DNA of 58,340 bases from NCBI GenBank assembly GCA_964527995.1, contig CAZGRP010000027.1, positions 1 to 58,340 on the forward strand. The letters run 5' to 3'. Source of the stretch: CAZGRP01 sp964527995 (GTDB lineage Bacteria > Zhuqueibacterota > Zhuqueibacteria > Oceanimicrobiales > CAZGRP01). Under the pieces are notes generated by a model. It made no database searches. It was not told the DNA's origin and saw nothing but the letters and a program-made list of their open reading frames with translations. Numbering within the stretch: position 1 is the stretch's first letter; the number at the start of each line of letters is the position of its first letter. Below, in pieces: positions 1 to 9,302 of the stretch. Made by a program: the position numbers and the translations under genes.

Positions 1-1089
1 TTTCTCATCGAAGGCTGTCTCGGCATCGCGGATGCGGCTGAAAAGAGTCTCGAGAGAGGTCTGCGCCTCGGCCTTCTGCTTTTCGGTGGTTGCAAGTCGC
101 TCCGTCAGTTCCTCCACTTCGCGAACGAGGCGCTCATGGTTCTCGCGCAAAGAGCGGCGCCTCTCGCGCGCCACCAGGATCGCCTCTTCCTTCTTCTGAA
201 TGCGCTGGCTGATCTCGTTGAAGATGCGCTGCTTGCCCGCCAGAGTGCGCTCCATCTCGAGCTCGCTCAGGCGCAACTCCTCGATCTGCGACTCCTCGCT
301 GGCCAGCACCGAAGAGAACTGAGCCCGGCGACTGTTCAGCTCGTCGCGCTGCTGTAACAGCGGCTCCAGCTCCGACCAGATCTGCTCCAGGCGCCAGCCG
401 GCGTAACGCAGCTCCTTTTCTTTGAGCTCCTCGAGCGATTTCTGGTATCGCCTGGCCTTGCGCACCTGGCGAGCCAGCGAGTTGACGTTCTTCTCGACTT
501 CGGAGATGATGTCGTTCACGCGCGCCAGATCGGCCTCCGTCGCTTCGAGCTTGCGGAACGCAGCCCGCCGCCGCACCTTGTATTTCGTCACGCCTGCGGC
601 CTCTTCAAAAATACGCCGCCGGTCCTCCAGCCGGCCGTTCAGGATCTCTTCGACCATGCTCAGTTCAATGACCGAATAGGCATCAGGCCCCATGCCGGTA
701 TCCATGAAGAGATTCTGAATATCCTTGAGGCGGCAAACAGTGTTGTTGAGCAGGTACTGGCTTTCGCCGGAGCGGAAAAGACGCCGCGTCACCACGACCT
801 CGGAGTAGTGGACCGGCAGGACATTGCGGGTGTTCTCGATGGTGAGCGAAACCTCCGCCATTCCAAGGGGCTTCATCGTCTTGGCGCCGTTGAAGATGAC
901 ATTCTCCATCTTGTCGCCGCGAAGAACGCCGACCTTCTGCTCTCCCAGAACCCAACGGATTGCGTCGACGATGTTGCTCTTGCCGCAACCGTTCGGCCCG
1001 ACGATGGCCGTGATGCCATCGTTGAAAACGATCTTGGTCCGCTTGGCGAAAGATTTGAAACCCTGGATTTGAAGCTCGGCAAGATACAC
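1..1089 (-). CDS. smc: Chromosome segregation ATPase SMC, N-terminal part (cut by window edge)
   Basis: The 363 visible codons give the N-terminal ATPase head of SMC and the start of its first coiled coil. SMC dimers organise and segregate the chromosome in the cytoplasm with ScpA and ScpB. The protein starts MYLAELQIQGFKSFAKRT, the family's usual opening, followed by the Walker A motif GPNGCGKSNIVDAI and the Q-loop region WVLGEQK. Later come GPDAYSVIELSMVEEILNGR and FEEAAGVTKYK, then a long charged heptad-rich stretch. The start is GTG at 1089, with GAGGTG five bases upstream, so the gene is easily missed if only ATG is considered. The rest lies beyond base 1. A strong promoter at 1263-1291 implies a leader of about 165 nt. 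Confidence 0.95.
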   Translation of the reverse strand, partial: MYLAELQIQGFKSFAKRTKIVFNDGITAIVGPNGCGKSNIVDAIRWVLGEQKVGVLRGDKMENVIFNGAKTMKPLGMAEVSLTIENTRNVLPVHYSEVVVTRRLFRSGESQYLLNNTVCRLKDIQNLFMDTGMGPDAYSVIELSMVEEILNGRLEDRRRIFEEAAGVTKYKVRRRAAFRKLEATEADLARVNDIISEVEKNVNSLARQVRKARRYQKSLEELKEKELRYAGWRLEQIWSELEPLLQQRDELNSRRAQFSSVLASEESQIEELRLSELEMERTLAGKQRIFNEISQRIQKKEEAILVARERRRSLRENHERLVREVEELTERLATTEKQKAEAQTSLETLFSRIRDAETAFDEK

Positions 1090-1262
1090 TCGTCACCTCA
1101 CTGGCTGAAGATCAAACCGTCCGCATGCCGAGGCATCGGCGTGGCTCAGAGGAAGGAGCATCGACCCTGATGGCAAATCGCTTGCACCCCGGTCTGCAAT
1201 AGAATGTGGGCAGCAAGGAGGGAAAACACTACATACAGTCCCATTCGGTTCGAAGCCGACAA

Positions 1263-1291
1263 AATATAGCGGCATCGAGGATAAAAGTCAA
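1263..1291 (-). promoter_or_regulatory. Promoter of smc
   Basis: On the minus strand TTGACT (1286-1291) is followed after exactly 17 nt by TATATT (1263-1268). The -35 box overlaps a small hairpin (AAGCG...CGCTT) just past the stop of the upstream GH2-like gene, so the two genes are probably separate transcription units. Confidence 0.75.
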
Positions 1292-1305
1292 GCGCTTTTT
1301 TCGCT

Positions 1306-3888
1306 TCAGTAGGCGGCGATCAGGCTCAAGTAGTAGGGAAGATATGCAAACAGTGCCTGGGTCCGATCGTAGTACAGGGCGATGGAAAAACCGACAAGAA
1401 TGAGGAAGAAGCCGACCAAGAACAAGGCCCGGAGGAAGGTCAGGAAGTAGACCGCCCGGATGGCTCGAAACAGACGCACGCCGAACCAGGCGATTGAGAC
1501 GGCGAGCAACGTCAGGGCGGCGCTGCGCCAAAGCGGTTCCTGCACCAGTCGGAAGAAAATGGGAACCACTGCCAGCATCCACAAGAAACTGGCGCCGGCC
1601 CACACCACCAGGGTAAACGACTGGCCATACGGCAGGCGACGGCCGACGAGCAAGCCGAGCAGCCAGACAAAACCGGCCAGGCCGCACAGCAGAAGCGCGA
1701 ACAACACGCTCCAAGCTCCCACCAGCAGCACCGGATGCCACAGCAACCACGCAAACCGCGCCTTCAGCCACACAGCCGGCAGTACCAGATCGACCACCTC
1801 GTCGAACAGAAGCGAGCCGCGGAAGGGCAGAAGGGCGGCGGATACCAGCGAAGCGACCACGATCACTTCGACCACCAGCAACAGCGAGGTCAAGAATGGC
1901 GGCACTTTGCGCATCTCACGCAGCTCCAGATAGAAGCCGTGCGGATGCACGAAAACGCGACGCAGATGGCCACGCAGGCGGCGATCCCGATTCAAGAAAA
2001 ACACGAATACGATCAGCGTGGCCACTCCGAGGATCGGGAACAGCGTGGGCCGCCAGACGACGTCGGGAACCTGGGAGATGTGGGGTGGCGTGTCTCCGGT
2101 GAAGTCGGCCTGCACCAGGGCAAAGGCGACCCGCTTTTGTCCCCGTAAACCGCGAAGTCCCGCCGGATAGATACGATTGCCGCCATCCCAGGAGACGTTC
2201 GCCGGCGGTGTGGCCGTGCCCCAATCGGTGAGCGCGCGAATGACCACACCGGCCGCAGTGGAGGTCTCGCGCAGGCGTGCCATCGCCTGTTCCAGTCGAT
2301 ATGCCTGGTGCTCTTCGACTCGGACGCGCGGATCCACAAGACGCGAACGCTGAGCCTGCCGGGGCTCCAGCGAGTAACCGATCCGCGCCAGGAACGGCAG
2401 CCTGGGCGAACCGTGGTCGGTAGCAGCAAACCGACGAAAGATGTCGGCCGGCGAGCGTTCAAACAGGTCGAGGATCGCCAGGTCGACCGGCAGCGACAGA
2501 TCGAGTTCTTGCATCGACCTGGCGACATAGTAGACCGGCCTATTGTCCAGATCTGAAGCGATTCTACGCAACCGCGACAGAATTCTCAGCGCCGGGTCGG
2601 CCTCCAGGTCGCGACTTTCAGCCTGCAACCCGGCGTTCAATCCGTAGCCGATGCCCCAGGCTACCACCGAGGGATGTTCGCCGTAGCGGAGGATCATGCT
2701 GCGAACGGCGCTCTCTGCCATGTCGCCGATCTCGGGCTGAGCCAGAAGCTGTGCCGGCACCCCTCGCAGAGGGATTTCCAGAAAAACCAGCAAGCCCTCC
2801 CGGTCGGCCAGATCGAGGAGATACGGGTGCGGCGGGTGAGCCACGATGTGCACAAAACGGGCGCCGAGTTCCTTCATCTGCGCCACAGCGCGCTCCATCG
2901 CCTGCACCGACGCCACCGGAGAGCCGGCTGGGCCGTAGCCCTCCACCCAGTCGACGCCGTCGCCGGCGATGACCCGGCCGTTCAACACAAGCCCGTCGGG
3001 CGAGACAGAGACCTGGCGAAGGCCGAGGGGCTGGCGAAACTGATCCACCAGGCTGTCGCCGACCGACAGGCTGAGACGAAGTTCATAGAGGAAAGGATCG
3101 CGCAGAGTCCACAAGTGCGGCTGGTCGATCTCGAGCGGCAGTTCGACCTCGGCCGACACCCGGTCCTCAAAATTGGCCTCGATCTCGGGCGAGCGAGCCA
3201 CCACTCTGCCAGCCCGTGGATCCCAGACTTCGGCAGCGCAGCGGATATCGTCCCGGTCGCGGAGTTGCCGTTTCAGACTGGCTTCGATTCGAATGGCGCT
3301 ACGCTCGTAGTCGGCGGAAAACGTCAGACGCGCGCGGGCCGACTCGACTCGGTTGGGCGGCAGCGCGAAAAGAAAGAGATCCCTGAAAATGCCACCATAG
3401 TTCCGGCGGCCGCCCGGCTGGTGTCTCAAAGGAAGGGTATGGCGTGGGTCCAGGCGATTGGAAATCGACAGAACCAGCTCATTGGTTCTGCCGACACGGA
3501 TGAGGGCTGAGGGGATCTCGATCTCGAAGCCGGAGAAGTAGCCGCTGTTCGTGCCGACGAAGCGGCCATTGACCATCACCACGACCTGATAGTTGGCGCC
3601 CCAACCGACCAGGACAAAGGAGCGCCCCGCCAGGCTCGAATCCACCTCAAAGCTGCGCCGGTAGGTAGCCTCACCAACAAAGTCGAAGGCGGAAGGAATC
3701 CGGATCGGCTTCCAGACCTTTTCCCCTTCCCGCCGCCACTCCCAGATGCCATTGAGTGGAAGACGTGTCCTCGTCGGACTCTGCCGCAGCCAACCGCTGT
3801 CCGGGGGCTCCTCGACAGCCGCCAGCGAGGAGTGTGCCGTGGCGCCGGCAACAAGAAAGGCTAAGAACAGGAAGACAACCGTACGCAT
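1306..3888 (-). CDS. GH2-like protein lacking catalytic glutamates, fused to a Yip1-like membrane domain
   Basis: An 860-residue protein with a signal peptide (MRTVVFLFLAFLVAGATA). Next comes a GH2-type jelly-roll sugar-binding domain (WEWRREGEKVWKPIRIPSAFDF, about residues 50-190), an immunoglobulin-like part and a TIM-barrel-like part to about residue 590. A transmembrane helix follows near 612-630, then five or six helices (about 655-860) resembling Yip1-type membrane domains. In GH2 enzymes the acid/base glutamate sits in a GNE or ANE motif after a beta strand. Here the matching place (about residue 413) reads VVAWGIGYGLN. The nucleophile strand (about residue 500) reads LPFLARIGYSL. Neither shows the expected glutamate, so hydrolysis is doubtful and a carbohydrate-sensing or scaffolding role is more likely. 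No good ribosome site precedes the ATG. Confidence 0.7.
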   Translation of the reverse strand: MRTVVFLFLAFLVAGATAHSSLAAVEEPPDSGWLRQSPTRTRLPLNGIWEWRREGEKVWKPIRIPSAFDFVGEATYRRSFEVDSSLAGRSFVLVGWGANYQVVVMVNGRFVGTNSGYFSGFEIEIPSALIRVGRTNELVLSISNRLDPRHTLPLRHQPGGRRNYGGIFRDLFLFALPPNRVESARARLTFSADYERSAIRIEASLKRQLRDRDDIRCAAEVWDPRAGRVVARSPEIEANFEDRVSAEVELPLEIDQPHLWTLRDPFLYELRLSLSVGDSLVDQFRQPLGLRQVSVSPDGLVLNGRVIAGDGVDWVEGYGPAGSPVASVQAMERAVAQMKELGARFVHIVAHPPHPYLLDLADREGLLVFLEIPLRGVPAQLLAQPEIGDMAESAVRSMILRYGEHPSVVAWGIGYGLNAGLQAESRDLEADPALRILSRLRRIASDLDNRPVYYVARSMQELDLSLPVDLAILDLFERSPADIFRRFAATDHGSPRLPFLARIGYSLEPRQAQRSRLVDPRVRVEEHQAYRLEQAMARLRETSTAAGVVIRALTDWGTATPPANVSWDGGNRIYPAGLRGLRGQKRVAFALVQADFTGDTPPHISQVPDVVWRPTLFPILGVATLIVFVFFLNRDRRLRGHLRRVFVHPHGFYLELREMRKVPPFLTSLLLVVEVIVVASLVSAALLPFRGSLLFDEVVDLVLPAVWLKARFAWLLWHPVLLVGAWSVLFALLLCGLAGFVWLLGLLVGRRLPYGQSFTLVVWAGASFLWMLAVVPIFFRLVQEPLWRSAALTLLAVSIAWFGVRLFRAIRAVYFLTFLRALFLVGFFLILVGFSIALYYDRTQALFAYLPYYLSLIAAY

Positions 3889-3977
3889 GGAAGGATGGGT
3901 TGGTCGTCACACAAGTGTCCACAAAAGCGACTTCGAAAGCCCCCGTCTGCGACCCGGCGGTTGCCGGGCGCGGCAAG

Positions 3978-4006
3978 AATATACACAACAGCCGGACGAA
4001 ATCCAA
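3978..4006 (-). promoter_or_regulatory. Promoter of the GH2-like gene
   Basis: Minus strand TTGGAT (4001-4006), 17-nt spacer, TATATT (3978-3983). It lies back to back with the plus-strand promoter of the NhaC-type gene, giving a divergent control region. Confidence 0.6.
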
Positions 4007-4051
4007 TGGCTTTTTCGGCGGCAGACCTGCCACGACGGCGGCAGTTTGTAC

Positions 4052-4080
4052 TTTACTTTACCGGAGAATTTTGTTATAAT
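4052..4080 (+). promoter_or_regulatory. Promoter of the NhaC-type antiporter gene
   Basis: TTTACT (4052-4057), 17-nt spacer, TATAAT (4075-4080). Transcription would start near 4087. This places an in-frame codon at 3895 outside the transcript and supports the ATG at 4129 as the true start. Confidence 0.65.
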
Positions 4081-4128
4081 TGTCGGACATCGGACAAGAA
4101 TTCTGGAACAAATGACGCAGGTGGGCGG

Positions 4129-6168
4129 ATGCGACGGTTTCGATTCGGCTCTCTACTGATCACCACGGCTCTTCTCTCGCTCTTCGCCAGCCCCTCTACT
4201 CTGCGGTCGCAGGAAGTCGGCAGCAGGCAAGACAGCAGCCGCTTGGTTCCGGCATCTTTCGAAATCAAACTCCCGAAGGTGGTGCTTTCGGGGGTGCCTT
4301 TTCAATTTACGGTGACCGCCCTGGACGCCAGGGGCCTGCCGCTGGCGGAATTCGCTGACACGGTCCGTGTTTCTGGGCTTCTGCGGCAAACGGAATCGGG
4401 CCGCGAACCTTTGGCCTCCGTGGCCGGCTTCGTAGAGGGCAAGGCCACGGTGGCCGGTGCTGTGGTCCCGAGTGCCGGCCTGCACCCCATCAAGCTTCAA
4501 GCCGGAACAGTGACCGCGGAGGCGAAGTTACGCGCCATCCCGGGCATCCTCAGCCTCCTGCCACCGGTGATCGCGATCGCCCTGGCTCTGCTGGCGCGGC
4601 AAGTGCTGATCTCTCTCTTTGCCGGGGTATGGCTCGGGGCCATCTTCGTTTACGGCTACCAGCCGATTATCGGCTTTATGCGCACCGTCGACACCTACCT
4701 TATCAACTCCCTCGCCGACCCAGACAACGCCAAGATCATTCTTTTCAGTATGACCCTCGGCGGCATGGTCGGCGTCATCTCTCGCTCCGGCGGCATGCAG
4801 GGAATTGTCCAGGCCTTGTCGCGGTTTGCCCGAAACCCTCGCGGCGGACAGATTGCCACCTGGCTCATGGGACTGTTTATTTTCTTCGATGACTATGCCA
4901 ATACGCTGATCGTCGGCAACACCATGCGGCCGGTGGCGGACCGACTTCGCATCTCTCGGGAGAAGCTGTCGTACATCGTCGACTCCACCGCCGCCCCGGT
5001 CGCCTCGATCGCCCTGGTGAGCACCTGGGTGGGATTTCAAGTCGGACTCATCGACCAGGCCTTCTCCGCCCTCAAAGTGTCGCATGATGCCTACATCATC
5101 TTCCTGCGATCGATCCCCTATGCCACCTACAGCATTCTGGCCATCGTCTTCGTCTTGATGGTGGCCTGGACATCGCGCGACTTTGGGCCCATGTACCACG
5201 CCGAACGCCGCGCCTTACTTTCGGGCAAAGTGCTGCGCGACGATGCGCAGCCGCTCATGGACAGTGCGTCCCTCGAAATGACCGCCGATGAAAACACGCC
5301 GCTGCGCTGGTACAACGGATTGATCCCCGTGGCGGTGGTCATCCTGGTGACGATCTTCGGCCTCTACTACAGCGGCTACAAAAACCTTGGGGCCGCGGCA
5401 GCCACAGCGCGCCTGGGAGAGGTCTACGGCGCCGCGAATTCTTTCAACGTCCTGATGTGGGCCTCCTTCGCCGGTCTCGTCGCGGCCGCGGTTCTGGCCT
5501 TGAGCCAGCGACTCCTGAGTCTGGGCGACACCATCGGTGCCGCCCTGGCGGGATACAAGTCAATGGTGCTTGCCGCCATGATCCTCATCCTGGCCTGGTC
5601 GATTGGGAAGGTCTGCGAAGACCTGCTCACCGCCGACTATGTCATCCACCTCACCAGAAACCTGATCGCCCCGCACTTCCTGCCGTTCCTCACTTTCATC
5701 ATTGCCGCCGTGATCAGCTTCTCCACCGGCACCTCCTGGGCCACCATGGCCATCCTCACCCCGATCGTCGTGCCCATGGCCTATCGCCTTCCCATTGCGG
5801 CGGGCTACTCGACGGGACTGTCCGAAGAGATCCTCATCGGCACCATCGGTGCCGTGCTGTCGGGCTCGGTGTTCGGCGACCATTGCTCACCGATCTCGGA
5901 CACAACGATCATGTCCTCCCTGGCTTCGGCATCGGACCACATCGACCACGTGCGCACCCAGATCCCGTACGCCGTGCTCGTTGCCACCGTCGCCTCGCTG
6001 TCCGGCTATCTTCTGGTCGGATTCGGACTCCCTGTAATCTGGACTCTCGCGGCCGGCGCGGCGGTGCTGCTCGTGATCCTGCGTCTGATCGGAAAGCCAT
6101 TGGGTTACGCGCCATCCGAGACGGAAAGCTCCAAAGCGGAAATAACTCAGCAAGTGCCGGAGGGTTAG
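4129..6168 (+). CDS. NhaC-family Na+/H+ antiporter with an extracytoplasmic N-terminal domain
   Basis: A 679-residue inner-membrane protein. The start at 4129 follows AGGTGG and gives a clean signal peptide (MRRFRFGSLLITTALLSLFA). Residues of about 35-145 form a beta-rich, Ig-like segment that family members normally lack. After a short linker come the polytopic membrane segments typical of the Na+/H+ antiporter family PF03553: ISLFAGVWLGAIF, then FFDDYANTLIVGNTMRP and DSTAAPVASIALVSTW, and further on FSTGTSWATMAILTPIVVP and GDHCSPISDTTIMSS. These acidic and polar clusters are the expected ion-path signatures. The gene stands alone on the plus strand behind its own promoter and presumably exchanges Na+ or an organic ion for protons. 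The substrate is not readable from the sequence. Confidence 0.85.
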   Translation: MRRFRFGSLLITTALLSLFASPSTLRSQEVGSRQDSSRLVPASFEIKLPKVVLSGVPFQFTVTALDARGLPLAEFADTVRVSGLLRQTESGREPLASVAGFVEGKATVAGAVVPSAGLHPIKLQAGTVTAEAKLRAIPGILSLLPPVIAIALALLARQVLISLFAGVWLGAIFVYGYQPIIGFMRTVDTYLINSLADPDNAKIILFSMTLGGMVGVISRSGGMQGIVQALSRFARNPRGGQIATWLMGLFIFFDDYANTLIVGNTMRPVADRLRISREKLSYIVDSTAAPVASIALVSTWVGFQVGLIDQAFSALKVSHDAYIIFLRSIPYATYSILAIVFVLMVAWTSRDFGPMYHAERRALLSGKVLRDDAQPLMDSASLEMTADENTPLRWYNGLIPVAVVILVTIFGLYYSGYKNLGAAAATARLGEVYGAANSFNVLMWASFAGLVAAAVLALSQRLLSLGDTIGAALAGYKSMVLAAMILILAWSIGKVCEDLLTADYVIHLTRNLIAPHFLPFLTFIIAAVISFSTGTSWATMAILTPIVVPMAYRLPIAAGYSTGLSEEILIGTIGAVLSGSVFGDHCSPISDTTIMSSLASASDHIDHVRTQIPYAVLVATVASLSGYLLVGFGLPVIWTLAAGAAVLLVILRLIGKPLGYAPSETESSKAEITQQVPEG

Positions 6169-6342
6169 ACGCACAAGGGGGTCACTTCCTGCGTCAGGAG
6201 CCGGCGAACCTTCCACAGACGCGCACGGGGTTTCCTTTGTCGAATCTCGTCTCTTTTTCGCGTTTGACCGTATGGCTCTGCGGCGGGCAGTATTTGTCCG
6301 GCGTGTCGCCGGCTTTGCGAGGTTGGTGAGGGAGAATTCTGT

Positions 6343-6870
6343 TCACGAGGACGAGCGCGGAAACATCTCCATATAGATCTTCTTGTAGTCGACGTAGCGC
6401 CCGGCCGACGCCCGCAGACCGGCCACCTCTTCATCGTTGAGCTGGCGCTTGGGGACGGCCGGCACGCCGGCGACCAGTGTCCGTTCGGGAATCGTCATGC
6501 CCTCGCGCACCACCGATCCGGCCGCCACGATGGAATAGGCTCCGATCCTGGCTCCATCCAGAACCCGCGCACCCATTCCGATCATGCAATAGTCATCGAT
6601 CCAGCAGCCATGCACGATGACTCCGTGGCCGATAGTGACGCCGTCGCCGATGAAAGTGGGCCACGCCTCGACCGTCACGTGCACGACGCAGCTATCCTGG
6701 ATATTGGTGCGCTTGCCGATGCGGATGGCGTTCACGTCCCCGCGCACGATCGAATGGAACCAGACACTGCTGTCCTCTCCGATCTCGACGTCGCCGATCA
6801 CGGTGGCATTCGGGGCGATGAACACGCTGGCCGGAATCTTGGGAGAAACCCCCTCATAGGAGATGATCAC
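6343..6870 (-). CDS. Gamma-carbonic anhydrase family hexapeptide-repeat protein
   Basis: A 175-residue left-handed beta-helix protein with hexapeptide repeats from start to end (for example IGEDSSVWFHSIVRGD). The three histidines that bind metal in gamma-class carbonic anhydrases are visible in CVVHVTVE, TIGHGV and IVHGC. The start is GTG at 6870 with GAGG seven bases upstream. YrdA/Cam-like members hydrate CO2 or bind metal as cytoplasmic trimers, and activity varies between members. It lies 45 nt downstream of the P1 peptidase gene and is probably co-transcribed with it. Confidence 0.88.
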   Translation of the reverse strand: MIISYEGVSPKIPASVFIAPNATVIGDVEIGEDSSVWFHSIVRGDVNAIRIGKRTNIQDSCVVHVTVEAWPTFIGDGVTIGHGVIVHGCWIDDYCMIGMGARVLDGARIGAYSIVAAGSVVREGMTIPERTLVAGVPAVPKRQLNDEEVAGLRASAGRYVDYKKIYMEMFPRSSS

Positions 6871-6915
6871 GAATGAACCTCGCCTGTCTAGACTGAGAGA
6901 AGAAAGCCCGCTCGC

Positions 6916-7875
6916 TCATGCCAATCGGTTGGCGATGCGCACCGCGCGCAGGATGGAGGTTGCCACCAGGTCACCGGCGACAACTCCCAGGGTCATGATG
7001 TCGGCGGAAACCTGACCCACCGAGAGGGCGAAGACGATGTCGCCGTCATAGGGTGTGTGTACCGGCCGGATGGTGCGTTCGACGCCTACCTGCGCCATCA
7101 CGGCCAGCCGGGCCGCATCCTCCTTGGAAAGCGCAGCATTGGTAGCGACGACGGCCAGCGTCGTGTTGCTTCCCGGCGGAAAAGGAACGACGCGGTTTTC
7201 CTTGATGAACTTCGCCGCATCCAGGAAGCGTCCGCTGTCAGGATCGCGGGCACCGGCAATGATGCCGCCGCCGTCCGGGTCGATCACATCTCCAAGCGCA
7301 TTGACCACCGCAAGCGCACCGACCACCAGGTCGCCGGAACGCCAGGACGCGGTGCCGACGCCGCCGCGCATGGCTTTGTCGTGGCCGCAGATCTTGCCGA
7401 CGGTGGCACCGGTGCCTGCGCCCACGGCACCCTCCTCCACCGCGTCGCTGCGCGCGTTCTCGCAGGCCTGGTACCCCATCGCCCTGTCGGGACGCACTCT
7501 GGCATCACCCACAGCCAGATCGAAAATGACCGCGCTCGGTACGATGGGTACGCGTGCCGCCTGGGTGTCAAAGCCGATGTCTCTCTCTTCCAGAAACTGC
7601 TGCACGCCGCCGGTGGCGTCAAGGCCGAAAGCACTGCCACCGGTGAGCAGCACGGCATTGACGCGCGGCACCAGCCGGGTCGGCCGCATCGATTCGATCT
7701 CGCGAGTGCCAGGGGCAAAACCGCGCACGTCGACACCGCCGACCGCGCCATCTTGTGGCAGCATCACCGTGCATCCCGTCATTGCCTGGAGGTTGTGGGC
7801 GTGGCCCACCAAGATCCCAGGGACATCACAGATCGAGCCGGCGGTGGGAAGAGGCTTATGGGAAGGGGTGCTCAT
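6916..7875 (-). CDS. P1 family peptidase (DmpA/BapA-like N-terminal nucleophile hydrolase)
   Basis: A 319-residue aminopeptidase of family S58/P1. Members cleave themselves into two chains and expose an N-terminal Ser or Thr nucleophile. Here the likely cut is in PPGSNTTLAVVATNA (about residues 230-245), before a threonine. The opening ICDVPGILVGHA and the glycine-rich LLTGGSAFGLDATGGVQQFLEE are the usual family signatures, as is the closing region with ILRAVRIANRLA. There is no signal peptide, so it is cytoplasmic. Substrates in the family include N-terminal D-residues and beta-peptides; the substrate here is unknown. It begins 15 nt after the AAA ATPase gene, so the two are likely translated from one message. 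Confidence 0.88.
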   Translation of the reverse strand: MSTPSHKPLPTAGSICDVPGILVGHAHNLQAMTGCTVMLPQDGAVGGVDVRGFAPGTREIESMRPTRLVPRVNAVLLTGGSAFGLDATGGVQQFLEERDIGFDTQAARVPIVPSAVIFDLAVGDARVRPDRAMGYQACENARSDAVEEGAVGAGTGATVGKICGHDKAMRGGVGTASWRSGDLVVGALAVVNALGDVIDPDGGGIIAGARDPDSGRFLDAAKFIKENRVVPFPPGSNTTLAVVATNAALSKEDAARLAVMAQVGVERTIRPVHTPYDGDIVFALSVGQVSADIMTLGVVAGDLVATSILRAVRIANRLA

Positions 7876-7890
7876 GCCCGAAGGCGTCGG

Positions 7891-9048
7891 TCATTCTTCA
7901 TCACCGTTCACCGAGCGAAACATGCCAAAACGCTTCATCAGCGGCACCTTCTTGGCCGGAAGCTCCAACAGCAGGCCGCTGTCGCTGAAGAAGAACAGAT
8001 CGCCGACAGTCAGGCCGATCTGCGTGCGCAGCGGTTTCCAGTTTTCGCGGTAGGCGTTCGAATCGATCTTGGTGCCCTCTTTGTCCTTGCGCACCAGCCG
8101 CACCCTCTCGGGAAACTCGCGATTGATCATGAACGGCGAGTGAGTGGTGTACATCAGCTGGTTCTTGACCGCGAGGTCCTCGAGGACCCGGGTGAGGTCC
8201 TTTTGGCCCGCCGGGTGAAGATGAATGCCAGGCTCATCGATGAGGAAAAAGTACTCGTTGGCCTTGGCCTCGAAGGTCCGGGCGATGAAGTTGATGTAGA
8301 AAGAGAGATACCAGCGAAAGCCGAGGCTGCGCGATTCCGGCGTATCGAACACCGTGGTGTCGTCGGAGATGTCGATATAGAGCACACGCCCATTGACGTT
8401 GAGCTTGATCTCGATGGTCGGCTCCTGTGACCAGACCCGCCGAATTTGCTCGGTGATCAGCCGACCCGCTTCTTCGCTGGCGCGGCGGCCGCGCGTCGAG
8501 TCCTCGAAGATGATTTCAAAGTTGTCCTGAAAGCCACCGATCTTGAGCAGATTGCGCTCGGTGGCAAAGGCCTCGCGGCCGTTCATCAGGTCGTCCATCT
8601 CGACCTGGTTCTTGAGAAGCGGGATATCGTCGAAGAACAGTATCTTTGGCAGCACCGACAAGAACTTGCGCATGTCCGCAATGGGGACATCGTGGTCACC
8701 CACCAGGACGCGGTAGTTCCGGAGCTCGGGGCCGTCCTTCTTCACAACAAAACTCTCAACATCCTTGAAGGCCTCGGAGAACCGCAGGAGCTTCTGTCGA
8801 TTGTCCTTGGTGAACTGGGTGAATTCGAGCAGGATTTCCGGACACTTACCCTGGTAGTAATACTCGGAGTACTGGCAGGTGAGGCTGCTATCGAATACAA
8901 CCCCGGGGGTAAACGACTCGAGAGCCCGTAACACGTTGGTTTTCCCGCTCTCGTTCGCCCCGATGAGCACCGTGATTCTGGGGTCGACGGCGTACTTGAG
9001 GTGGCGGATCGAACGGTACGCCTTGACACCGACTTTCGAGACAATCAT
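7891..9048 (-). CDS. AAA family ATPase (AAA_15/AAA_21, OLD-like without TOPRIM)
   Basis: A 385-residue protein. The start at 9048 (MIVSKVGVKAYRSIRHL) is set by GGGAGGT four bases upstream; a further in-frame codon 27 nt upstream has no ribosome site. Walker A is LIGANESGKTNVL near residue 30 and Walker B is FFLIDEPGIHLHP near residue 265, followed by YTTHSPFMI, the H-loop region of ABC-type ATPases of the RecF/OLD branch. The C terminus ends soon after the ATPase core, so the TOPRIM nuclease domain of OLD proteins is missing. No nuclease, helicase or toxin gene is adjacent, and the role cannot be assigned. It has its own promoter at 9117-9145 and heads a three-gene unit. Confidence 0.82.
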   Translation of the reverse strand: MIVSKVGVKAYRSIRHLKYAVDPRITVLIGANESGKTNVLRALESFTPGVVFDSSLTCQYSEYYYQGKCPEILLEFTQFTKDNRQKLLRFSEAFKDVESFVVKKDGPELRNYRVLVGDHDVPIADMRKFLSVLPKILFFDDIPLLKNQVEMDDLMNGREAFATERNLLKIGGFQDNFEIIFEDSTRGRRASEEAGRLITEQIRRVWSQEPTIEIKLNVNGRVLYIDISDDTTVFDTPESRSLGFRWYLSFYINFIARTFEAKANEYFFLIDEPGIHLHPAGQKDLTRVLEDLAVKNQLMYTTHSPFMINREFPERVRLVRKDKEGTKIDSNAYRENWKPLRTQIGLTVGDLFFFSDSGLLLELPAKKVPLMKRFGMFRSVNGDEE

Positions 9049-9116
9049 ACGACCTCCCGTGAACTTCGCTGCCACCCCGCTCGGGTGCCGGCATCTTGCC
9101 GCCCGCGGCAGGGTGC

Positions 9117-9145
9117 AATATAGTACGCCCTCCAGAGCAAATCAA
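9117..9145 (-). promoter_or_regulatory. Promoter of the AAA ATPase / P1 peptidase / carbonic anhydrase unit
   Basis: Minus strand TTGATT (9140-9145), 17 nt, TATATT (9117-9122), about 60 nt upstream of the start codon. Confidence 0.75.
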
Positions 9146-9246
9146 GTAAAATTTTGTTTGCAGCCGGCGATCCCGAACAACAGCAACATTCTGCGCTTCG
9201 CCTGCAACGCCAGGCACTCGCCGCTGGACGCATCGCGCTGAAAACG

Positions 9247-9281
9247 AAAAACCCCGAGCTGCAGACAACGTCAGCTCGGGG
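9247..9281 (-). terminator. Intrinsic terminator after clpC
   Basis: A perfect 10-bp stem (CCCCGAGCTG at 9252-9261 with its complement at 9272-9281) and a 10-nt loop. On the minus strand it is followed by TTTTTCGTTTTC. It lies 20 nt beyond the clpC stop codon. Confidence 0.88.
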
Positions 9282-9302
9282 TCTGGGGTGCGAGTGTGGC
9301 AA

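Noticed and set aside
7891..9048. OLD-family anti-phage nuclease
   Set aside because: The TOPRIM domain is missing and no UvrD-like helicase or other defence gene is next to it.
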